Assembly: GCA_027922465.2 (NCBI GenBank)
Contig: BQMF02000334.1
Location: 186,001-250,000 of the forward strand
Direction: 5' to 3'
DNA: 64,000 nt
Origin: Turritopsis dohrnii
Taxonomy: Eukaryota; Cnidaria; Hydrozoa; Anthoathecata; Oceaniidae
Shown here: positions 48,025 through 58,723 of the stretch, one piece after another
How the letters are laid out: each line of letters starts with the position of its first letter
Numbering within the stretch: the first letter of the stretch is position 1
Position numbers and translations under genes: made by a program
Notes under the pieces: model-generated
Database searches by the model: none
The model's input: only the letters and a program-made list of their open reading frames with translations
Told to the model about the DNA's origin: nothing

Positions 48025-50265
48025 ATCCAGGGAAGCACACTCGACCAGATTCTTTCAAGTTATGTATCACAATCCTGCCTGTGTTTTAAAATATTATACG
48101 TAATTGGTACTCTGAACATCTTATTGCATATAAAATGACATCACGTTTTTATTTCTAGTTTTTGTAATGTACTCTTTGAATTTACAAAACTGGTTGAACT
48201 GGTTGTTCTCCACACCACATAAAAATGATTCCTTTATGGCTGTACATCATGTGGTTTCAGTTCAGTTGTATTATTGTTGTATAGTTATCAGTTGTATATT
48301 GGTTGTATATTGGCTTATATCAATAAAAATAAATCTTCAGCTTTGGCTATTAATAATAAATTTTCGCCTTTGCATTGAAATCACAGCTTCAATGCTTTGC
48401 TGCATTTAATCACAAATTATCATAACAACCAGTAACAACATTGTTATCAACAAAAACAAAACATCATTGATATCAATTTTCTTCTGTATTTTGCACGTTC
48501 ATTCAAAAGTTTTTACAAAACTTTTTAAGACAACACCGAACTAAGGATTTATTTTCATCATTTAATGTTTTTCATATTGAATCATTTATGTTCCAAGTCT
48601 GTAAGAACCACTACTAAGTACATCCTTTCACCACACAAATGATAAGTTATTTTGATTTTACATTGAAATTGATTGATTGATTCGGTTTATTTCGTAAAGT
48701 TACAATTTAATTAATTAACAAGATTCGCAAAAATGCGACTATATATTTCCCCAAAGTTGCAAAAAACGTGTGTACACTGATAACCATGGTAAATGGTACA
48801 GCTACAATGGTAAAGCTACCATCAACTTGATGCTCATATAAAAATGCTGTCCATACTGATCAGGGTGGAATTGAACTTAATACCACAAAAAAACTTATTT
48901 TGAACTTTATGAAAAGAGCATCAAATTATAAGGTTTCTCTCACAATTTTTGCCAATGTGTAAAAATGTGACTGAGAAGTTACTATGGACATCATAATTAA
49001 CATATGATCTTTGTTCCTGCAGAAGACAAGTTTCCTATGCTTTACACACACAGGAAAAATATAATTCAATAGACCACTTGCTTTCTGTAACTCAGATGAA
49101 ACTCTCTTACAAAATTATACAATCAACTTTGTATAAAGGTTTACAAAAGAAGAAGAGAAAATTGTCAAACTTTGGAGTAGACATAAAAGCAAATATAAAA
49201 CTATCAATGGAAATCAAAAACCAATCTTTACTAAAACATATTATAAGTAGCATTTCAAATTAGGAACGAAAAGAGTTATTTTCAAAAAAGAGAAAGGCTT
49301 TAGAATGACAATTTGTCAAATTAATTTCAAGTATTCAGAATAAACATCTCTGATTCGAAAAAAAACATGTTCACACACATTATTAATTTGATAAAAATGA
49401 CCTTCGTAAATCTCAAATGAAAACAAAATATTTTGGTAGTGAAAATATACCTCCATAACCAAATCACTATATATATAGCTGGAATGTGTTTTAATTTACG
49501 TTCATTGTTTGTATATAATGAAAATTGTCAGATATATTAACTTTTGCGAGACAGTATCAAAACAGTATACATGATCATGGAATTCATATGTTATTGTATC
49601 AAACGACTATCCAGGGAAGCACATTCAACCAGATTTATTTCATGCTTGTTTACGTGTCTTAATCATACGTTTGGTTTTCTGAACATCTTTTTGCATATAC
49701 GATATCACGTTTTTATTTGCAGTTTTTGTTATGTACTCTTTGAAATAAACAACTCTTTGTTCTCCACATAAAAAGGGTTTCCTTCATATGGCTGTACATG
49801 TGTTTTCAGTTGGACTACATTCATTTTATATCAGGATGCAAAATAAAAATAAATCTTCAGCCTGGCTTTTAATAATGAACTTTCAACTTTGCACTGAAAT
49901 CACAGATTCAATGCTCTACTACTCCAAACATGTAATCACCATTCATCATAACGTTGTTATCAACAACAAAAACAAAACGTCTATCTATGCTCCTGGCTAT
50001 CTATGAAATTGATATCGCTTTTTCTGTTTTTCTTGTGGTTCATTCAAAATTTTTTATTCAAAAGTTTTTACAAAACATTAAGGAAAACACTGAACTAAAA
50101 CGACTTAATACCATCATTTAAAGCTTTATCTCTTGAATCATCCGAATCAAAGCTAGCATACAAAGCAAAACTCTTCCACTGTCCAACTGCACTGGCTGAA
50201 AAGAAATGGCGAACTACTTCACTGAAGACTAGCCTCTATTCTTATCTACCTTTGCTAGGCCAAAT
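48025..50265. repeat. diverged duplicate units of an interspersed repeat
   Basis: 48025-48600 and 49606-50110 align: CCAGGGAAGCACA.TC, GAACATCTT.TTGCATATA, CACGTTTTTATTT, TGTACTCTTTGAA, AAATAAATCTTCAGC and CAATGCT.T.CT. The stretch 49000-49605 matches 35550-36293. The copies look old, at roughly three-quarters identity by eye. No gene. Confidence 0.6.
48718..48925 (+). repeat. dispersed repeat, inverse of 18003-18215
   Basis: Begins ACAAGATTCGCAAAAATGCG and contains TTTCCCCAAAGTTGCAAAA; the inverse copy is in the intergenic stretch near 18 kb. Confidence 0.6.
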
Positions 50266-50410
50266 ACACCTTTCCCGAATTCGATTGCGCAATATTATAA
50301 AATACATGAAAACGAGGTTAGATACGACAAAATGTAAACACATAATGGTAAACATTAGGAATTATAGTCAGAGTCATCGTTTCGTATGAAGTTTTTGAGA
50401 ATTCAGGACA

Positions 50411-50425
50411 ATGAATAGTTTACTT
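50411..50425 (+). pseudogene. first five codons of the ISL2EU transposase, cut off by BEL
   Basis: ATG AAT AGT TTA CTT. The last five bases, TACTT, are the BEL target-site duplication. The frame resumes exactly at GCA (58724), after the second TACTT (58719-58723). The start codon, missing at the THAP end, is thus found here. Confidence 0.8.
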
Positions 50426-50672
50426 TATAAATTTTGTCTGCGACGGTAGACTTCGTCTAGCCTCTTAGTTTGAAACATCAGTAAGTTATAATCTTTCTCT
50501 ATGTATATCTTTTACACATAACACATAACTACACATAACTTGCACTGATGAGTGCCTAGCAAACAAAAATTAAAACATTTCATCAGCGTCCAACCCTCTA
50601 GGGACTAAGCAATTGATTAGCTGTATAAACTAATCAAGTTCGTAAACGTATGAATCTCAAGGGTATTTAACA
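50426..50672 (-). repeat. 3' LTR of the BEL element
   Basis: On the minus strand it begins TGTTAAATACCC. The shared core with the other LTR (50441-50672 versus 58487-58718) differs at a single base (C at 50581). Confidence 0.88.
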
Positions 50673-50740
50673 CCCCCATCCTTGAGATATCGTATCTCAA
50701 CTAAATCTTCGCATCCTTTCGTCAGTGCATCAGAAAACGA

Positions 50741-51992
50741 TAACTTCCAGCCCTTTCATCGGTGCAACAGAAAACGACAGACTTCACACCTTTTCGTCGG
50801 TTCAACAGGAAGCAACAACTTCACACCTTTTCGTCGGTGCAGCAGGAAACAACAACTTCACACCTTTTCGTCGGTGCAGTAGGAAACGACAGACCCCACA
50901 CCTTTTCGTCGGTGCAACAGGAAACAACAACTTCGCACCTTTTTGTCGGTGCAGCAGAAAACAACAACTTCACACCTTTTCGTCGGTGCAGTAGGAAACG
51001 ACAGACTTCACACCTTTTCGTCGGTGCAACCGGAAACAACAACTTCACACCTTTTCGTCGGTGCAGCAGGAAACAACAACTTCACACCTTTTCGTCGGTG
51101 CAGTAGGAAACGACAGACTTCACACCTTTTCGTCGGTGCAACAGGAAACAACAACTTCACACCTTTTCGTCGGTGCAGCAGAAAACAACAACTTCACACC
51201 TTTTCGTCGGTGCAGTAGGAAACGACAGACTTCACACCTTTTCGTCGATGCAACCGGAAACAACAACTTCACACCTTTTCGTCGGTGCAGCAGGAAACAA
51301 CAACTTCACACCTTTTCGTCGGTGCAGTAGGAAACGACAGACTTCACACCTTTTCGTCGGTGCAACAGGAAACAACAACTTCACACCTTTTCGTCGGTGC
51401 AGCAGGAAACAACAACTTCACACTTTTCGTCGGTGCAACAGGAAACAACAACTTCACACCTTTTCGTCGGTGCAACAGGAAGCAACAACTTCACACCTTT
51501 TCGTCGGTGCAGCAGGAAACAACAACTTCACACCTTTTCGTCGGTGCAGCAGGAAACAACAACTTCACACCTTTTCGTCGGTGCAGTAGGAAACGACAGA
51601 CCTCACACCTTTTCGTCGGTGCAACAGGAAACAACAACTTCACACCTTTTCGTCGGTGCAGCAGGAAACAACAACTTCACACCTTTTCGTCGTTGCAGCA
51701 GGAAACAACAACTTCACACCTTTTCGTCGGTGCAGTAGGAAACGACAGACTTCACACCTTTTCGTCGGTGCATCAGTAAACAACAACTTCACACCTTTTC
51801 GTCGGTGCAATAGGAAACGACAGACTTCACACCTTTTCGTCGGTGCATCAGTAAACAACAACTTCACACCTTTTCGTCGGTGCAATAGGAAACAACAACT
51901 TCACACTAACGGTGCACAAATCATCTACCTCACACCCAGCGGTGCACAAGTCGTCTACCTCACACCCAGCGGTGCACAAGTCGTCTTCATTG
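50741..51992. repeat. higher-order tandem array of 37/38-bp units inside BEL
   Basis: About 31 copies of a unit containing CACACCTTTTCGTCGGTGCA. Three variants follow in order (GCAACAGG.., GCAGCAGG.. of 37 bp; GCAGTAGG..CGACAGA of 38 bp), giving a 112-bp higher-order repeat. In part of the array a 224-bp six-unit pattern appears, with GCAACCGG and GCAGCAGAAA alternating. The right end passes into a related 30-bp unit (CACACCCAGCGGTGCACAAG) in about three copies. It sits between the end of pol and the 3' LTR. All + frames are open across it only because the unit lacks stops. Confidence 0.92.
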
Positions 51993-54900
51993 TATCTTGA
52001 TAGCGCAAAGTCGTTTCTTCTTGTTTAGGTACGTCTAATTCCAAGATGGCAATTTTCGTCACAGGTCGAAGATAGACGCCATCCTTTGTTTTCACTTCAA
52101 CCTTCCTGACTTCACCATCATCGCTTTCGTAAATCTTTAATATTCTCCCGAGCGTCCATTGACTACGCACAAGGTTCCTTTCAAGGAGCATAACCAAATC
52201 ACCTTGTTTTAATCTGGTAGTCGTTCTGAACCACTTCTACCTTGTTGTCAACATTGCAAGATATTCTTTGGACCAACTATCCCAAAATTGGTTCGTCATC
52301 GATTGTACTTGCTTCCATCTTTGTCGAGGTGCCAACTTCGTATCGTATTCGGCACTAATAATTAAATTTCTTGAGGGTCGGCCCAAAAGAAAGTGGTTTG
52401 GAGTCAGCGGTTCGAGATCGTTGCAGTCATCACTTATGTATGTCAGCGGTCGGCTGTTGAGGATGGCTTCGACTTCTGTAAAGATGGTCTGTAGAACAAA
52501 ATCGTTCATCACCATGTCTTCTTTCATGATGACCTTCAGTGTAGTTTTGACACTTCTTACCATTCTTTCCCAGACACCACCCATATGTGGTGCCTCTGGT
52601 GGGTTGAATTGCCACTCTATTTCCTTTCTTTGTAGCTCTTTACTGATTTTGAGGCTGTCCATTTTTTCGATCTCCTTTTTCAACTCGTTACTAGCTCCCT
52701 TGAAGTTGGTTCCACAATCGGAGCGAATCAATTTTGGGTTTCCTCGTCTGTTGATAAACCTCTCTAGTACATTGATAAAGTCGTCTGCTTCAAGTGATGG
52801 CGATAATTCGAGGTGAACAGCTCTGGTCACCAAGCATGTAAATAAACAGCCCCGTCGTTTGGCCCGACTTCTGAGAATCTTCACTTGTATAGGGCCAAAA
52901 TAATCAACTCCACAGTGGAAAAATGCAGGTGCTCCAATGGTGATACGATCGGGAGGCAAATTCGCCATCTTAACTTGGATCGGTTTAGCTCTTCGCTTTT
53001 GACATGTAATGCATCTTTTGACAACCTTCGTGACGAGAACACGAACACCAATGATCCAAAACTCTTGTCTTAACAAAGATATTAGATGTTCTGTTCCAAC
53101 GTGACGATTATAGTCGTGAAAATGACGCACAAGCAATTCAACTGCATAATGTTTTCTTGTTAGGATAATCTGATGTTTAGCAGCATGCGGAATGTCACCA
53201 ACTTTAAGTCGAACTCTCATTATTCCTTCATTGTCAATATAAGGATCCAGTTTGCATAGCTTTCCATTCAATGAATCCATTGTTGATTTATCACTGAAGA
53301 CGTCGTCTTGGATGAGTTTGATCGCTTTCTGCTTGCCAATCTTCTCTTCTTCTAGTGTCAAGTGTCTCTTTGGTGCCATTTTTCCTTTCTTCTGAGTTAC
53401 CTTTGGACGGAGAAGTACCAACAACCATGCAACCGTGTTGGTGAGTCTCTTCCATGAAGAAAACCTTTCGAAATTTACGACTGGCTTGTGCTTTATAAGA
53501 GTGAGGATTGACTTTGGTTTCCTTATTTCTTTGTCGGTCGAAGATAAGGGTGTAAGCTCTGTTGTCGGCCATTCTGACTCCTCGTTCTTTAGAAAATCTG
53601 GGCCGTTGAACCAAATATTCTTGAATGCTTCTTCGTCACTCAATTCACCTCGAGTGGCGATGTCCACTGGGTTTATTTTTCCTGGGATGAAGTGCCATTG
53701 GTTAGGTTCTGTGTGATTACGAATTTCAGCGACTCTGTTTGCTACAAACACCTTGAATCGTTTGCTTTCATTATTGATGTATTGTAAGTTTAAGATAGAA
53801 TCGGTCCAGAATTTTATCGATGAAAACTGGATGTCAATTTCACTTACAATGGTTTCCTTCATCCTAACTGCAATAATTGCTCCTTGCAGTTCCAACCTCG
53901 GAAGAGTGAGAGTTTTTATTGGTGCAACTCTTGATTTTGACATCAGAAGGTGGCAGGTAGCTTCACTTTTGTCATCAACTCTTACATATGCAACTGCAGC
54001 GAATGCCTTTTCGGAGGCATCACAGAAAACGTGCAACTGTACATCTTGATTCCCTTGCAAACCCAGACTGCGTGGTACAGCGACGGTTCTCGAGATTTCA
54101 TACAATTTTTTCAACCATGACTCCCACCTTCTCTGAATTTCGTCATTAACTTCTTCATCCCATTCAATTCTTTCTCTCCAAAGTTCCTGTATCAATAGTT
54201 TTGCAGCCAGTGTGAAGGGTGTCAACAATCCTAAAGGATCAAATATCGTAGCTGTTTTCTTCAAAATTGATCGTTTTGTGATCTTCGAGTAGTCAGTGTC
54301 TGCATTTACACTATACACAAAGCAGTCAGCATGTTTATCCCATTTTACCCCAAGTGCACGTGAAGTAGTACTTTCGTCTATAGGTAGGTTTGCTCCAGGT
54401 GACGCAAGCTTTTCTTGAGGTAAGTCTTCCAGTACCGCAGGAACGTTGCTCTGAAACTTTGTTAAGTTGAAACCTTTATTTTGTAACAGGATGATCAGTT
54501 GATGAATCAGCTTCTTTGCCTCTTCATCAGTCTCTACTGATTTCAACAGATCGTCCATATAAAAGGCTTTCAGGACTGTCTCGATCATTTCTGGTGGGAA
54601 TATATCAGCTTGATCAGTTGCTGCTCTCTTAAGGGCGTAAGATGCAGCATATGGGGAGTCAGTGGCCCCAAAAATATGTACGAGCATACGGTATAGATCA
54701 GCTGGAGCCTCAGATTCAGGGTTATCCTTCCACAGAAACCGTACAGCATCAGCATCAGTTTCCTTTAAGCGTACTTGATGGAACATGGCCTCAATGACGG
54801 CTACGACTGCAATGTTGTGCTTCCTGAACCTGAGCAATACGCCGAGTAAACTGTTAAGCAGGTCAGGGCCAGTGTACTCTGGTTGCTTGACTGCGCTGCT

Positions 54901-55728
54901 GCATCGAAGACCATCCGAACCTTTCCCGGTTTGTTGATGTTTGTAACACCGTGATGCGGAACATACCAAGTCTTTTCAGTAGTTTGCGATGCTTGTTCAT
55001 TCTTTAACTTCTCAGCATAACCGTCCTTCAAATACCCTGTTATATTTTTCTTGTACATGTTGAAGAAGTCAGGGTCAGATTTGAATTTCCTGCTTATTTG
55101 GTTCAATCTTCGATTTGCAACCGGGAAGCTTTCTGGAAGTTTGACGTTAGGTTTCCACAACATGGGAACGACATAGTGGCCATCTTTGAATTCGGTTTCT
55201 TTGTCCAATATTTCCATATTATGTTGATCCTCTATTGATAGAGACTTCTTGCATTGGATTTCAGTGGCAAAGGCTTCAGTTTCCCAAAACTGCTTGTAAT
55301 CATCATCTAGGGTCTCACATCCCAAGTTTTGTGTCAGTGCTACTAATCGATTGCTCTCTTCGTTGATACAGCTGTCATAAGCGCCAAACAAAGTCCAGCC
55401 AAGAGGGGTCTTTGCTGCATATGGATAGCCTTTTCGATGCTTTCGATATTCACTGCTTATTAATGCTTCGGGAACATCGGCTCCAATAAGCATCTGGATC
55501 TGATCACTACTGATGTCTTTGAGGTTAAGGTCTTTTATGTAATCCCATTGGTGGTCTGAGGTTACCGGTACTTCTTGGCCTGGTACAAGGAAGTTCTTGT
55601 CATCTATTGAATATACATCCTTTAAAGCTGCTGAATATTTTCCATCCAACGCCGAAATTCTAAGATCGACCAGCTCGATTGGTAAAACTGTGTGATCTTT
55701 GATTGTACCAAATGTAAGCCTTTTTGCG
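51955..55728 (-). pseudogene. BEL Pol: RT, RNase H, integrase, DUF5641
   Basis: Segments 55649-54801 and 54969-52237, plus 52197-51955 in the same frame as the second. RT begins with PLGWTLFGAYDS-like sequence and WYVPHHGVTNINKPGKVRMV. A frame-shifting short deletion lies near 54885. Motif A reads VVAVIEAMFHQV where the family has Asp (GTC for GAC), so the first catalytic Asp is lost. YMDDLL is intact. RNase H (HVFCDASEKAFAAVAYV), the integrase zinc region (HLISLLRQ..CITCQK) and the DDE core (HCGVDYFGP, RSDCGTNFKG, GGVWERMVRSVK) follow. An in-frame TAG at 52237-52239 cuts off the C-terminal block, which continues as KWFRTTTRLKQGDLVMLLER. Confidence 0.88.
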
Positions 55729-58010
55729 CCCTTGCAACTCCAATTCTTTGCATAATGTTTTGGTTATAATGGTGCATTGACTGCCAGTATCTAAGAAAGC
55801 AAAGGTGTCGACAAATTTTCCTCTGTAGTTTACCACACGTACGGGGACAACTTGCAAATATACGTGACTACCTCCTTTAACTAAGCCAACGGTTTTATCT
55901 ACTTCTTTTATAACCATTGTCTGTGGTGTTTCCCTCTTAGGTTTTGGTGATGTTTCCCGTCCTAATCGGGATGATTCTGGTTTCTTTTCCGTTTCTTTGT
56001 CAAGTTGTTTTCCCTTTGTGGGATCACTTTCAAAATTCTGAGTACCAACTTGTCCCTTTTTCCAGGTTAGTGCATTATGTAATGAGGTATGATGTTTTCG
56101 TTTGCAATCATCTATGTAGCACCTTCCCTTTGATTGGCATGATTTGACGTGGTGTTTCGGGCTAAGACAATTGAAGCAAAGTTTTTTCATCTTGACAAGT
56201 GATAACTTATCAGCGTTTGGTTTCGATTTGTAAATCTTACAACTGAAAAGCCAATGATCTTTATTACATAGCACGCATAATTGTTTGAATCGTTCCTCTA
56301 GTTTTGGGGTTTTCGTGTGCATACTGAATCGTTCAGGTTTACATCTTTCTTGGTAGAGGTAAGGGTCTCTCGACGCCATGACTCTATCCTGCAACCATTT
56401 TTCAAAGTGTTGCAAATTTGGTTCTTCTTTTCTTCTCAGCAGGAGAGAATATTCTGACCATTTTCTTTGTAAATAGTACGGCAATTTGGACAGAACTTGA
56501 CGTAGCAAGTCGGTGCTGTATATGTCTCCAACATAATTCATCTTTATTAAAGTATTTAGACAGGATGAGATTTCGTAATAAAAGTTTCCCAATGCCTTGG
56601 GATCGTAATTTGAAATTTGTTTGCATTTGGTTATTTTGCGGATTAGAGCTTGGGCAACAAGAACTCGGTTACCAAACATGTATTTGAGTTTCTTTAGTGA
56701 ATCAGCGTAACCTTGATCGTCATTTGCAAATCCATCGACTGCTTTTAAGGCTTCGCCCTGCAAGTGTTGCGTTAAGTAGGTTCGTTTCTGAAACGAATCG
56801 AGGTATGGTTGCTTATGTACAATGTCATAGAACTTCGACACAAACTCGATCCACTTTTCGGCTTCGCCAGCGAAAGTAATTAATTCTTGTCGAGGCAGAC
56901 GTTGTTGAATTAAGAGTTCCATTTGGACATCACGTGACGGAGAAATGTCTGGAACTGCTAAGTTTGATACATCTAAATCGTCGATCCACTCATCGATTGC
57001 TTTAGTCGCACAGGAATCAATGTTCGTTCGGACAGTAGAACTTCGATTTTCAAAGTGCCTATTGTTGATTTGGTCAAGCTTTTGAGTATCATTGATACTT
57101 TGACGATAGAAAGTTTGTCCGATATTTGGTGTATCGATAATTTGGTTTCTATATGTTGACGGAGTTGTGTATGTGCTGTGGAGATTTGGTGTTGCACTGA
57201 ACTGAACATTTCTGTAATATTGCGGAAAGGGTTGTTCAATATATGATTTCCTCGAAATCGTTGACGTATTTTGTTGGTTTGGTATAAATTCTCGAACATT
57301 TGGATCACTGATCACTAGTCCGAAACGGTGTGTGTTTCCTGAACTTGGTGTTGTTCCGCTAAAATAATCGGTTGACTGGCGGTAAGTTTGTGCAGTATTT
57401 TGTAATATGCTTTGTTGTTTTCGTGTGTATTTCAGTTATTTCACCGTTGTAGTCGGCCAGATCCCTTTGTTTAACACTTGAATTAACTGCCTGCTCTTTT
57501 TCGTATTTGGTAGTTGTTTCAGTATGTGATTTTTTGGATTCCTGGGTAGATTGATTACCCTGTGTGCGCTCTACGTATAATTTAGAAAATGCACCGCAAA
57601 TATCACTGAGAGTTTCCTGCATATTTTCCTGTGTATTTTCGACTGACTGAGATTTAGCAACCTCTTCGCGCCATTTCATTATGCTATTTTGCTTTTCGGT
57701 TGAACATGAAGACGGTGGATCATGTTCGCGGTCAATTAAATATCGTTCGATATTTGAAACATGTGTTTACTCGGAGAGCTAACTCATCGATCCATTGATC
57801 GTTGAATTCTGGATCCTCGTCACTCAACAAGATCATATATTCTTCATGAAGAACGATAGCATGTTTTAGAGTTGAATCTAACGAAGACCTCAAATACTGC
57901 AGTTTTGTGCAACTTCCCCTGCTATTTACGAGCTCTTCGATCTCTGCAGTCATTTTTGTTATGACGAATTTTTTCCCATTCCTCCTACGCTTTGCTTGGG
58001 AGACGGACAT
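55660..58010 (-). pseudogene. BEL Gag and A17 protease
   Basis: Starts at ATG 58010 (MSVSQAKRRRNGKK). Frameshifts near 57757 and 57420 move the frame, but homologous sequence continues each time (for example VSNIERYLIDREHDPP after the first). The long frame from about 57400 to 55660 holds the DUF1759-type capsid region (ITFAGEAEKWIEFVSKFYD), two zinc knuckles (CVLCNKDHWLFSC, CFNCLSPKHHVKSC) and the retropepsin motif FAFLDTGSQCTI. A third shift near 55728, beside an A-run, breaks the join to RT; past it the correct frame reads LTFGTIKDHTVLPIELVDLR. Gag and protease would be one polyprotein in an intact element. Confidence 0.88.
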
Positions 58011-58043
58011 GGTTGTTTATTTTAAGGTACCTAGATTCGTCAA

Positions 58044-58345
58044 ATTACGAGAGATATCCAGGAAACAGGAAATGATTTGGAAAGTAACACAGGACACGAT
58101 CTGGAAATTCAAATAATAAACAGGAAATTCCAGGAACTTAAACTGAAATAATACAGACAGGAAGCAATTCGGAGGTTCAAACGGTAATCCGGTAAACAGG
58201 AAATGATCCAGAAATTCAAATAATAAACAGGAAAATCGAGGCACTTAAACTGGAATAATTCAGACAGGAAACAATCCAGAGGTTCAAACGGTAATCCGGT
58301 AAACAGGAAATGATCCGGAAATTAACACAGGACACGATTTTCTTA
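58044..58345. repeat. tandem repeats (about 106 bp) in the BEL 5' leader
   Basis: CTTAAACTG.AATAAT.CAGACAGGAA and GGTAATCCGGTAAACAGGAA recur about 106 bp apart, with a partial third unit. They lie between the 5' LTR and the gag start. Confidence 0.7.
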
Positions 58346-58477
58346 CCAACTTTTCTTGAATCAAAACATCAAGTCTTTCAACCCCAGCAAGTCTTTCAAG
58401 CCACCGCAAGTCCTTCAAGCCACAGCCACAACCATTAAGTAAATAACCCAAAAACAATATTCACTCTTGCAAGTTAT

Positions 58478-58718
58478 TATAGATTTCGACGGTAGACTTC
58501 GTCTAGCCTCTTAGTTTGAAACATCAGTAAGTTATAATCTTTCTCTATGTATATCTTTTACACATAACACATAACTACACATAACTTGCACTGATGAGTG
58601 CCTAGCAAACAAAAATTAAAACATTTTATCAGCGTCCAACCCTCTAGGGACTAAGCAATTGATTAGCTGTATAAACTAATCAAGTTCGTAAACGTATGAA
58701 TCTCAAGGGTATTTAACA
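58478..58718 (-). repeat. 5' LTR of the BEL element
   Basis: 241 bp, matching 50426-50672 except two substitutions and a 6-bp gap. Followed on the right by TACTT. Confidence 0.88.
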
Positions 58719-58723
58719 TACTT

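Larger units (their letters stand above)
50426..58718 (-). mobile_element. BEL/Pao LTR retrotransposon, full length but broken
   Basis: LTRs are at 50426-50672 (3', 247 bp) and 58478-58718 (5', 241 bp). They differ by one C/T, one A/G and a 6-bp indel (TGTCTG after 50434). The target duplication TACTT is at 50421-50425 and 58719-58723. A purine run (complement of CCCCCATCC) lies next to the 3' LTR. Gag with DUF1759-type capsid, zinc knuckles, an A17-type protease, RT with YMDD, RNase H, integrase and a DUF5641-type C-terminus identify BEL/Pao. At least four frameshifts and one stop interrupt the genes. Confidence 0.92.

Noticed and set aside
50435..50441. First estimate of the BEL LTR edge at 50441/58487 with no target duplication
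   Set aside because: Allowing a 6-bp indel extends the LTR to 50426/58478 and reveals matching TACTT duplications on both sides.
50682..51779. Several overlapping long + frames with repeating LFVGAAGNNNFTPF-type peptide
   Set aside because: They are one 37/38-bp tandem array read in all three frames. The unit simply lacks stop codons, and there is no consistent frame or start.
50741..51930. CRISPR-like look of regular repeats
   Set aside because: The units are contiguous, without spacers, and sit inside a eukaryotic retrotransposon.
52268..54049. Plus-strand frames of 90-180 codons over BEL pol
   Set aside because: Antisense shadows of RT/integrase codons.
55660..57315. BEL gag starting at 57315
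   Set aside because: The codon there is GTG inside an open frame, and homologous sequence continues upstream through two frameshifts to the ATG at 58010.
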